From positions 124,001-188,000 of the forward strand of contig JACVCO010000004.1 of the NCBI GenBank assembly GCA_016741995.1: 64,000 nucleotides of DNA. Reading direction: 5' to 3'. Within the stretch, counting starts at the first letter, position 1. Each line of letters starts with the position of its first letter. The DNA is from Hydrogenophaga sp. Its GTDB lineage: Bacteria > Pseudomonadota > Gammaproteobacteria > Burkholderiales > Burkholderiaceae_C. This document shows, piece by piece, positions 1 through 7,286 of this stretch. Made by a program: the position numbers and the translations under genes. The notes beneath the pieces are model-generated. The model saw only the letters and a program-made list of their open reading frames with translations, was not told the DNA's origin and made no database searches.

Positions 1-47
1 GCCGGCAGTCGCGCCAGGCGAGCACCAGCTCGTGAAAGCTCAGTGGA
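1..47 (-). CDS. DGR reverse transcriptase, N-terminal fragment only (truncated by left window edge)
   Basis: Minus strand directly after the TR reads ...LSFHELVLAWRDCR, similar to the N-terminus of DGR-type RTs, and runs off the window; position after Avd and TR matches the usual Avd-TR-RT order. Start codon not determined. Confidence 0.55.
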
Positions 48-51
48 GTGG

Positions 52-156
52 AATCTGCGGACGAGCCGAACGCGGCCCTCGAACTTCTTGTCGTTGTTGT
101 TCTGGTTGCCGTTGTTGAAGTTCTGGTTCCAGGCGTTGTTCTCGGAGTACTGCGTG
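52..156 (-). repeat. DGR template repeat (TR)
   Basis: Coding-sense minus strand encodes TQYSENNAWNQNFNNGNQNNNDKKFEGRVRLVRR with ten AAC codons; near-identical to three VRs except mostly at A positions. Confidence 0.95.
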
Positions 157-327
157 TGCTCGCGCTATCCACGTCGCCCTGCCGGAGGCCTTGGCCGACC
201 AGCTGGGGGACTGCACCGGACCGCACCCGCCCGCTGGCGGGGGTCTCCGTGGTGTGCATGGCCGTGGCCTTGTGGGCCAGGGGCGCGACCAGATTCACAT
301 TGCGCACGGGCATGGGGGCCTTGACCG

Positions 328-690
328 TCATGCTGCAGGCGCCTTCGACTGAGACGATTTCAACCACCCGCCACCCTGCTTGCCGATGCTGTCGAGCAGC
401 TGCACCGAGTCGGACCACAGCTTGGGTGAGACGGCCTTCATGTCGAAGCCCACGCGCAGCAGCACGGTCGCTGCGCGCTGGCGCGCGAGCAGATCCCGGA
501 TGTGGGCCGCGCGCTCGTGGCCGCGCGTGGCGTTGGCCATGGCCATGAGGCTGACCATCTCGGTGCAGTGGGCGGTGATCTTCTCGCCCAGGTGGCGCTT
601 GTGCGCCCTGGGCATCTGCGTCTGCACGTTGAAGGCCAGCTGCACGAGGTCGCAGCCACGCTTGTAGATCGGCAACTCGGTGTGGAGCAT
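328..690 (-). CDS. avd: Avd-like DGR accessory protein (four-helix bundle)
   Basis: 120 aa MLHTELPIYKRGCDLVQLAFNVQ...LLRVGFDMKAVSPKLWSDSVQLLDSIGKQGGGWLKS; Avd-type C-terminal 'IGKQGGGW' and position between VR and TR. Confidence 0.85.
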   Translation of the reverse strand: MLHTELPIYKRGCDLVQLAFNVQTQMPRAHKRHLGEKITAHCTEMVSLMAMANATRGHERAAHIRDLLARQRAATVLLRVGFDMKAVSPKLWSDSVQLLDSIGKQGGGWLKSSQSKAPAA

Positions 691-718
691 CGGGGTGGTG
701 GCTTAAAGGATCAAAGGA

Positions 719-1225
719 TCAAAGCGGCAATCTGCGGACGAGCCGAACGCGGCCCTCGAACTCCTTGCCGTCGCTGAGCTGGTCGCCGTAGCCGAAGCCC
801 TGGCTCCAGGCGTGGTTCTCGGAGTACTGCGTGCTGGTCCAGTGCCACTTGCTGGTGTCGAAGTGCTCGCGCACGTGGGCGTACATCAGGGCCGACTCGA
901 AGCGCGTGGGCATGCGCGCGCCATCGGTGCGGCCCTCGCTGAGCTTCATGGCGCTGTCCCAGTCCAGGGCGCCCGGCTGCTCGGCCAGCAGCACCAGGTG
1001 CGCATCGGGCGCACCGGCTTCGCCGCGCGAGATGCCGGCGTAGACGCTGTTCTCGATGCCGGGCCAGGGTGCGCCGATCGCAGGGATGGCGGCGGGCGCC
1101 GCGGGCGCGGTGGATACCGGTTCGTCGGCGACGAAGCGTGGATCCAGTGATCGGTAGAGCGCGGCCATGATGGCCTGCGAACGGGGTGTGAGCTGCAGCT
1201 CAACGTCAACGGTGATGGCGGACAT
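719..1225 (-). CDS. DGR target protein 1 (C-type-lectin/DUF1566-like fold) carrying VR1
   Basis: Ends WTSTQYSENHAWSQGFGYGDQLSDGKEFEGRVRLVRRLPL; GGAGG Shine-Dalgarno ahead of ATG at 1225 (ORF track start at 1246 is an alternative). Confidence 0.88.
   Translation of the reverse strand: MSAITVDVELQLTPRSQAIMAALYRSLDPRFVADEPVSTAPAAPAAIPAIGAPWPGIENSVYAGISRGEAGAPDAHLVLLAEQPGALDWDSAMKLSEGRTDGARMPTRFESALMYAHVREHFDTSKWHWTSTQYSENHAWSQGFGYGDQLSDGKEFEGRVRLVRRLPL
729..833 (-). repeat. DGR variable repeat VR1
   Basis: 105-nt alignment to TR 52-156; 14 differences counted in the core, all at TR adenines (coding sense). Confidence 0.93.
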
Positions 1226-1259
1226 GTGCGTGCCTCCTGCGTTCAAGGGATTGAAGGAT

Positions 1260-1856
1260 TCAAGGATTGAGGTGAATCAAGCGGACGAGCCGAACGCGGC
1301 CCTCGAACTTCTTGTCGTCGTCGAGCTGGTAGCCGTAGTAGGAGAGCTGGCCCCAGGCGTAGTTCTCGGAGTACTGCGTGGACGACCAGTACCAAGCCTC
1401 ATCGAAGGCTTGCGGGCTGCCCTCGCGGAAGGCCTCAACGCTGGTCTGCACCGGCAGCGCTTCGGCGTAGGGGTAACCCACCGGCACGCTGCTGGGGTTG
1501 TCGCCGTCGCGGAAGCCGCCGTAGGTCTTGTAGCCGGTCGGCTTGAGGTGGCGGTAGCCGAGTTCGAGCACGTCGCGAGCGGGGATGCACCAGTCGCGGT
1601 GGCCACCGATCTCGCGATCGAGCGCCCAGGCGGCGATGGGGCTGCCGGCCGCGGCCATGGCGCGCGTGTTGTCCATGCTGTGCCAGCAGTTCGTGCCGGG
1701 CACGAGCTGGTACTCGGGCAGCCACATGCCTTCGGTTTCGCCGTCGGCTTTGGGCGCCCACACGACTGCCAGGCGCTTGGCGCCGCCGTGGCTCACGATT
1801 TGGCCGCCGTAGAAGCCGCCCTCGAAGGGTTGGCCGATGTCAGGAAGAGTGATCAT
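1260..1856 (-). CDS. DGR target protein 2 (DUF1566-like) carrying VR2
   Basis: MITLPDIGQPFEGGFYGGQIV...WYWSSTQYSENYAWGQLSYYGYQLDDDKKFEGRVRLVRLIHLNP. Confidence 0.88.
   Translation of the reverse strand: MITLPDIGQPFEGGFYGGQIVSHGGAKRLAVVWAPKADGETEGMWLPEYQLVPGTNCWHSMDNTRAMAAAGSPIAAWALDREIGGHRDWCIPARDVLELGYRHLKPTGYKTYGGFRDGDNPSSVPVGYPYAEALPVQTSVEAFREGSPQAFDEAWYWSSTQYSENYAWGQLSYYGYQLDDDKKFEGRVRLVRLIHLNP
1281..1380 (-). repeat. DGR variable repeat VR2
   Basis: 100-nt alignment to TR 57-156; 12 differences at TR adenines plus one T-to-C in a TTC codon. Confidence 0.92.
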
Positions 1857-2299
1857 GGTTTCTCGGGTGATTGAGGGGTGGAAGGGTGGGCCTCGGTCCA
1901 TGGCCCGCTGATGGAGCCGTGTTCGGAGATGAGGAGCCCGTACGGCGCTGTGAAATCCGTTCCGCACTTCGAGCAGGGCCACCGCACCATCCCGGTCTCG
2001 TCGTGCCGTTTCAGATCGATGCCGCGGAAGTGGTGATCGCAGAGGCACGCTTGCAGCGCGGGCTTGGAGGGAAGCCACAACCACTTGTAGACGCCGATGG
2101 CGCTGGTGACCGAGAAAATCGCGTGCTGCGCGGCCAGGTACCACATGCCGTGCACGGCGCCGAAGAAGATCCAGCCGCCGTTGCTCATGAGCCAGAGAAC
2201 CCACGCCCAGCCGGCCCAGCGCGACTGGAAGGCCAGCAGCAGGGCGCCGGTGATGCCCAGCGCGCCGGAGGCCAGTTCAAGGAAGTGCTGCGGGGTCAT
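1853..2299 (-). CDS. Small multi-TM protein with C-terminal CxxC motif (zinc-ribbon-like)
   Basis: MTPQHFLELASGALGITGALLLAFQSRWAGWAWVLWLMSNGGWIFFGAVHG... then CLCDHH...CSKCG; 4-nt overlap with the downstream gene. Confidence 0.6.
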   Translation of the reverse strand: MTPQHFLELASGALGITGALLLAFQSRWAGWAWVLWLMSNGGWIFFGAVHGMWYLAAQHAIFSVTSAIGVYKWLWLPSKPALQACLCDHHFRGIDLKRHDETGMVRWPCSKCGTDFTAPYGLLISEHGSISGPWTEAHPSTPQSPEKP

Positions 2300-2790
2300 A
2301 GGCTCATGACACCCACGTCGTGCGGCCGGCCCTTGCCGGCGAGGATGTCGCGGATCCGGCGCTCGGTCAGCGCGTGTGCCTGCAGCGCCTGGCGGTGCGA
2401 GATCGCGTCCAGCACCTCGGCGTAGTCCGCCAGCACCGCTCGCACGGCCCGAATGCCTGGCGCGTCCAGGCGCAACGCCATGCCGCCGAGATGGCGCCGT
2501 CCCGCGGCAGCCAGTGCGGTCACTGCGTCTTGCAGCAGACCTTGTGGGTCCTCGGCAAGTTGCATGGTGCACACCAGCGTCTCCATCAGGTTCACGGCGT
2601 CGCTGCACACGCGCCAGTCGTCGAGCGATGGCTGCGGGTCGCGCTCCAGCGCCGCCAGACCTTCCCACATGCGCGTGAGCTGGTGCCGCCGGCTCTCCGC
2701 TGGCATGGGCTCGCTGTCGCTGGCCATGAGCACGTCCAGCAGGCGGTAGGTCTGGGCGGGCGCGGTGCGCCTGGTGCGGCGGCGCTTCAT
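2296..2790 (-). CDS. Hypothetical phage protein
   Basis: ORF MKRRRTRRTAPAQTYRLLDVLMASDSEP...; short overlaps with both neighbours. Confidence 0.6.
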   Translation of the reverse strand: MKRRRTRRTAPAQTYRLLDVLMASDSEPMPAESRRHQLTRMWEGLAALERDPQPSLDDWRVCSDAVNLMETLVCTMQLAEDPQGLLQDAVTALAAAGRRHLGGMALRLDAPGIRAVRAVLADYAEVLDAISHRQALQAHALTERRIRDILAGKGRPHDVGVMSL

Positions 2791-3299
2791 TGGACCGTGG
2801 CCGGGTCGGCGCGCTGGAGCCACCCGTCTCGGCTGTCGCCGAGCCGGGCATCGAGTTGCGCCTCGGTCTCTGGCCAGACGTGCATGTCGTGTACCAGGCG
2901 TGTGTAGACGCCATGCCAGAAGAGTCGGATTCGCGGGTCTGGGTGCTTGTAGCCCACGATCTCCACTGCGTGCATGAAGTGCAGCTGGAAGTGGTGCGGG
3001 ATCGCGTCCAGATCGCGCAGGTACTGATGCACGTGCGCCTGCATGCGCTCTTCCCACGGCTCCAGCTCATCGTCTCCGCCGAGCGAGGGGCCGGTGAACG
3101 ATCCGCCATTGGGCTCGATCGGGTCGGGCAGCACGCGCCCATCCATGGCCGACAGCAGCACGCAGCGGCGATACCAACGCAGCAGCATCTTGATGGCGCC
3201 GTATTTCGGGAGGCCGTCGGGCCCACGGATCGCGGTGAGCAGCACGGTCTGCTGCATGAGAGGGATTCGGCCCACCCAGGCCTGCAGCACTGTGCTCAT
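2787..3299 (-). CDS. Hypothetical phage protein
   Basis: ORF MSTVLQAWVGRIPLMQQTVLLTAIRGPDG...; 4-nt overlaps with both neighbours. Confidence 0.6.
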   Translation of the reverse strand: MSTVLQAWVGRIPLMQQTVLLTAIRGPDGLPKYGAIKMLLRWYRRCVLLSAMDGRVLPDPIEPNGGSFTGPSLGGDDELEPWEERMQAHVHQYLRDLDAIPHHFQLHFMHAVEIVGYKHPDPRIRLFWHGVYTRLVHDMHVWPETEAQLDARLGDSRDGWLQRADPATVQ

Positions 3300-5239
3300 G
3301 CTACGTCCCCGATGGTCGATTCGTTGCCGGTGTCCCGGGCGAGGTCCTCGGCCACTTTGTCGCGCACGGCAAGCAGGTCGATCCCATAGGTGCTCAAAAC
3401 CGCCGTTGCGTCCTCGATGTGTGGGTAGGTGGTCAAGACCAACTCCAGCGAGGCCATGGCAATCAGCTGACCCAGTGCATCGGCGTCCATCGCCATGACC
3501 TTGTCGCGGGCCACGACCCAAACGTCCGGCGCGTCCCTGAACTCCTCTGTCCAGCCCATGTAGCCCTCAAGGCGCGGCAGCTCTTCGGACTCCAAGGGGT
3601 CCGCAAGCAAGGCGAGAGCGGTGCGGCGCAGCTCGTCCTCGTTGCGCTGGCCGGTGCGGATCAGGTCGAAAGCCGTGAAGAGCGCCGCGGTGCGCACGCC
3701 GCCTTCGCGCCAGGCCTTCTCCTCGGGCGGACACGTGTCCACCGCATGTGGCGGGCGGGCGGACTTGTCGGCGGGATGCTCTTCGTCATCGGGCGGCAGG
3801 AGCTTGTCCGCCAGCGAGTCCGGGATCACGTGCACGGCCTCGCAGGTGTAAGGGTCGATCAGCACGACGGGCTTGGGCGCCTTGCGGCCCATGCCTCGCA
3901 GTGCGTCGGCGAAGGTCTCCTCGCGCTCCTTCCCGTCATCACCGGTCACCACACGCGCAACATCGTCCACGCGCGTGTAGCCCGTGAGCAATTTGCTGTG
4001 CGGCGAGGGGCGTGCTGCGCTGGCCTCCTCCTCGCTGAGCACCTTCAGCCCCTCGGCTTTGGCCTTGCTGCGCACCACCGCCACGTGGGCCGCCTTCTTG
4101 GCGGCGAAGCAGCCCTCGTCGGTGCAGCTGTCCGTGGCGTGCTCGGCGTCTCCGAACAGGTCCTGCGCGGTGCTGGTGCGCTTGGGGCATCCGCTGCAGG
4201 CACCGGCCTCCGGCACCAGGCTGGCGTCCTCGATGTCGAACACCGCCTGGGCCAGTACCGTGTTGAAGCGCGTGTACAGTGCCTTGGCGATGTCCCGAAA
4301 CGGCGCGGGCTCCGCGTCCGCGCCCTTGCGCGCCACCGCCTGGCTTTTGATGTAGTCCACCACGGCGGCCTGGCGATCGGCCGGGTAGCGCGCCACCAGC
4401 AAGCCGGTGCTGCGGCCCAGGTGACCCTCGTACATCGCCTCGCGGCTCTCAGGCGTCAGGTCGAGCAGCTTCATGGTCTTTCGCACGTAGCTGGCGCCCT
4501 TGCCGCGGCCAATGCGGTCGGCGATCTGATCGACCGTGTAGCCGAGTCGCTCGCGCAGCAATGCGAAGCCCTCGGCCTCCTCCATCGGGTCGAGATCCTC
4601 GCGCTCGATGTTCTCGACGAGCTGGATCTCCAGCACCGCGGCGTCGTCCAGGTGGCGCACGAGCATGGGCATCACCATCAGCTCGGCCACCTGTGCCGCC
4701 CGCCAACGCCGCTCTCCCGCGATGATCTCGTAGGCGGGTCTCGGGTCCAGGTGGCTGGTCTCTGCGATGCGTGACGCCGGAAGCGGGCGGACGAGAATGG
4801 GCTGGGCGATGCCCTGTGCCCGAATGCTGGCAGCCAGGGCGTTGATGCTGTCCATGTCGAGCCCGCGCCGACGCCGAGGGTTGGTCGGACTGTTGATGGC
4901 CTGCAGCGGCCCGACCTCCACCAGTTCGGTGTGGTGCGCGCTCGCCGCGACCTGGGCCGGCGCCGGATCGGCCGCCGCCTGGCCGGCTTCCGGCTTCGCG
5001 ATCAGTTCCAGATCGTTGAGGTCGAAGACCTTGGTCTTCTTTCCGCCGATGGAAACGGTGTAGGCCCCGAGCGGGGTTTGCGCGGTAATCTCGCCGTACT
5101 TGCCAGCCCACATGTGCGGGCTGCCGCTCATCGCATCGGTGGCCTCCAGGCTGATGCGCACCTGCCGGCCGATCAGTGTTTCTGTGTCAGCGGCCGCAGA
5201 GGTGGCGCTCGCGTCCAGGTTGTTCTCGTCGTCAGACAT
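3296..5239 (-). CDS. ParB/RepB/Spo0J family protein
   Basis: 647 aa; AINSPTNPRRRRGLDMDSINALAASIRAQGIAQPILVRPL...YEIIAGERRWRAAQ...LVENIEREDLDPMEEAEGFALL... diagnostic of ParB N-terminal domain. Confidence 0.9.
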   Translation of the reverse strand: MSDDENNLDASATSAAADTETLIGRQVRISLEATDAMSGSPHMWAGKYGEITAQTPLGAYTVSIGGKKTKVFDLNDLELIAKPEAGQAAADPAPAQVAASAHHTELVEVGPLQAINSPTNPRRRRGLDMDSINALAASIRAQGIAQPILVRPLPASRIAETSHLDPRPAYEIIAGERRWRAAQVAELMVMPMLVRHLDDAAVLEIQLVENIEREDLDPMEEAEGFALLRERLGYTVDQIADRIGRGKGASYVRKTMKLLDLTPESREAMYEGHLGRSTGLLVARYPADRQAAVVDYIKSQAVARKGADAEPAPFRDIAKALYTRFNTVLAQAVFDIEDASLVPEAGACSGCPKRTSTAQDLFGDAEHATDSCTDEGCFAAKKAAHVAVVRSKAKAEGLKVLSEEEASAARPSPHSKLLTGYTRVDDVARVVTGDDGKEREETFADALRGMGRKAPKPVVLIDPYTCEAVHVIPDSLADKLLPPDDEEHPADKSARPPHAVDTCPPEEKAWREGGVRTAALFTAFDLIRTGQRNEDELRRTALALLADPLESEELPRLEGYMGWTEEFRDAPDVWVVARDKVMAMDADALGQLIAMASLELVLTTYPHIEDATAVLSTYGIDLLAVRDKVAEDLARDTGNESTIGDVA

Positions 5240-5660
5240 GGGTGATCTCTCCGGTGGTCGAGTGGGTGATGGGGGTGATGCGGCCGTCAGGCCAGTGCAG
5301 GCGATCGGCAACGCGGCTGGGCAGGCCGTATGCGTCCATCGCTCCGGGGCGCGAGCTGGGGACGAACAGCTCGGCGCCGAGGTAGTTGTTGGAGAGCCGG
5401 GCCGCCTTGAGTCGGTCCGCGTCCGAGCGCTGACGACGTAGTGCCTCGCCGCTGAGCTTGTTGCGCCCGCGCGGGGTGATGGAGTAGCGGATCTCTTTGG
5501 TGGTGTGGTCTGCGCTGATGTGACCCATCACGCGCAGGTTGCCGAGCGTGCTGACCGGCAGATCGCCAACGGCAGCCACGACCTCTGCGCGCGTGCACGC
5601 GCCATGGAAGCTCAGGTGACGCAGCACGTCGACCGTGATTTGTGCGAGGACGCCTCTCAT
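5232..5660 (-). CDS. Hypothetical protein, winged-helix-like N-terminus
   Basis: MRGVLAQITVDVLRHLSFHGACTRAEVVAAVGDLPVSTLGNLRVMGHISADH...YSITPRGRNKL; overlaps parB start. Confidence 0.5.
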   Translation of the reverse strand: MRGVLAQITVDVLRHLSFHGACTRAEVVAAVGDLPVSTLGNLRVMGHISADHTTKEIRYSITPRGRNKLSGEALRRQRSDADRLKAARLSNNYLGAELFVPSSRPGAMDAYGLPSRVADRLHWPDGRITPITHSTTGEITHV

Positions 5661-5992
5661 GCGTGCGCGGCCTCTTTGCGGGGATGCAAGCCGGTGACGG
5701 CCGCGAGGAAAGCGGCGTCGCTCTTGAATGCCTTGCGCGCGAGAAAGAAGATCACGGCTGGCCTGTCGAGCGGCGCGGCTTTGCAGAACTCCTCCTCCAG
5801 CCCCGGGATGAGTCGACGAAGGTCCACGCGAAGCACCTCGCCCTGGTGATGGACGTGGCGCTGCAGGGGGTCGTTGGTGGCCTGCTTGAGCCACAGGCGA
5901 GAGCCGTCGTGGAAGCACATCTCCAGCTTGGGCATCTGGAGCGTGGGGAAGGCCACTTCGGGCGTGGCCGAGGATGGGCGTAGCGAGACCAT
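5657..5992 (-). CDS. Hypothetical phage protein
   Basis: ORF MVSLRPSSATPEVAFPTLQMPKLEMCFHDG...; 4-nt overlap with the downstream ORF. Confidence 0.5.
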   Translation of the reverse strand: MVSLRPSSATPEVAFPTLQMPKLEMCFHDGSRLWLKQATNDPLQRHVHHQGEVLRVDLRRLIPGLEEEFCKAAPLDRPAVIFFLARKAFKSDAAFLAAVTGLHPRKEAAHA

Positions 5993-6025
5993 GTCGTTCC
6001 TTTGAACAGGGCTGCGAGGGAGGGG

Positions 6026-6313
6026 TCAGTCGTCGTCGCGGTCGCCGGCGGCGGCCCGCTTGCGGTCGATCCAGCCTGCGGCTGGTGTGCGAAACGCTGC
6101 AGCTGGTGCAGCGCAACGGGGCGTTGGCGCCGGTGTAGGCTTGCGTTGTTTGCTCGCGCTTCGCGCCAGCGTGCGCGCGTATCCGCGGATAAGGTGCGCG
6201 CGGGCCGGGTCTTTCATGGTCTCGGCCAAAGTGCCCGGCCATGCAGGGTGACGCAGAGCGCGCCACGCGGCCTCAAGGTGGTCCGACTCGGAATCGGCCG
6301 GGTTCGCGCCCAT
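6026..6313 (-). CDS. Hypothetical phage protein
   Basis: Minus-strand ORF MGANPADSESDHLEAAWRALRHPAWPGTLAETMKDPARAHLIRGYAR... Confidence 0.4.
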   Translation of the reverse strand: MGANPADSESDHLEAAWRALRHPAWPGTLAETMKDPARAHLIRGYARTLARSASKQRKPTPAPTPRCAAPAAAFRTPAAGWIDRKRAAAGDRDDD

Positions 6314-6317
6314 GGCA

Positions 6318-6527
6318 TCAGCTCACCCACCGCCGCCACAGGTGCACGGCAAGCATCAGGCAGCCGCCGAGCACTACCACCAGGTAGATCACCCAGAAGG
6401 CCACGGTTTCTGGCGGAAGCGGTTTGATGCGCCCGTCTGACGGAGCATCAGCATGGCCTTCGTTCGCGGCTCGGCGTTGCGCGGCCAGGTGCTCTACGTC
6501 AACGCGATGCAGGTTGGTCGGCTCCAT
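6318..6527 (-). CDS. Small membrane protein
   Basis: MEPTNLHRVDVEHLAAQRRAANEGHADAPSDGRIKPLPPETVAFWVIYLVVVLGGCLMLAVHLW; one predicted TM segment. Confidence 0.45.
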   Translation of the reverse strand: MEPTNLHRVDVEHLAAQRRAANEGHADAPSDGRIKPLPPETVAFWVIYLVVVLGGCLMLAVHLWRRWVS

Positions 6528-6769
6528 CAGCAGAGCCTCCACAGCGGTGCGAGGGCACGGCGCCAAGCCGCCGCGGCATGCGCGGTGCGATCGTCGAGCA
6601 GCGCGGTTTGCAGCCTGTCGGCTTCCTTACCCAGCTCGCGCGGCGCGGGCTTGATGTGGCAGCGGCCGATGACCACCTTGCCCGTGTCGACGCAGGTCCG
6701 GCCGGCAACTGGCACCTCGTCCCAGATCCGCCTCGCGCTGGCGGTGCCCTCGGATTCGCCCGCGCTCAT
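6527..6769 (-). CDS. Hypothetical phage protein
   Basis: ORF MSAGESEGTASARRIWDEVPVAGRTC...; short overlaps with both neighbours. Confidence 0.45.
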   Translation of the reverse strand: MSAGESEGTASARRIWDEVPVAGRTCVDTGKVVIGRCHIKPAPRELGKEADRLQTALLDDRTAHAAAAWRRALAPLWRLC

Positions 6770-6984
6770 GGCAGGAACTCCGCACGGAGCGTCGAGCGCG
6801 GCGACAGCTTGCTGAGCACCGAAATGGCCTCGGTCTCCGTGATGCCCCAGTCGGGCTCGGTGAGCGCAAAGCCATCGTCCTGGCCAAACTGCTCACGCAG
6901 GGCCTTGCGAGCATCGCGGTCGTTGAGTTCGGTGGCCTCAATGGCCTGTGTAGCGGTGCTGCGGTTCCAGGGGAAGATGCTCAT
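6766..6984 (-). CDS. Hypothetical phage protein
   Basis: ORF MSIFPWNRSTATQAIEATELNDRDARKALREQFGQDDG...; 4-nt overlaps. Confidence 0.5.
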   Translation of the reverse strand: MSIFPWNRSTATQAIEATELNDRDARKALREQFGQDDGFALTEPDWGITETEAISVLSKLSPRSTLRAEFLP

Positions 6985-7286
6985 TGCTGGGCCCCCTTGA
7001 GCACCGTGGTGCCGGGCCAGCAGAAGAGCAGCTGGCCGCGTTCGGCAACGACCTTCGTATCGTCTTCTGCGGCGCGGCGGAACAAGACGATCGCGCTGCG
7101 CACTGCCTTGCAATAGGGGGTGCCATCCTTGATCTGGCAGAACTTGTCGAAGAGGACCTCGCGGTGGCGGTCGCTTTCGAGTGCTCCTGAGAGGAATCCG
7201 AGGTAGCCGTACACCGGGTGGCTCTCGGTGTCGTCGATAGGCGCTGTCAACGCCTCGATGGTGGTGGTGATGACGCCGCCCTTCAT
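6981..7286 (-). CDS. Hypothetical phage protein
   Basis: ORF MKGGVITTTIEALTAPIDDTESHPVYGYLGFLSG...; 4-nt overlaps with both neighbours. Confidence 0.55.
   Translation of the reverse strand: MKGGVITTTIEALTAPIDDTESHPVYGYLGFLSGALESDRHREVLFDKFCQIKDGTPYCKAVRSAIVLFRRAAEDDTKVVAERGQLLFCWPGTTVLKGAQQ

Noticed and set aside
43-548. Plus-strand ORFs (93 and 166 aa) over the TR
   Set aside because: The TR, Avd and RT read on the minus strand; plus-strand translations are shadows.
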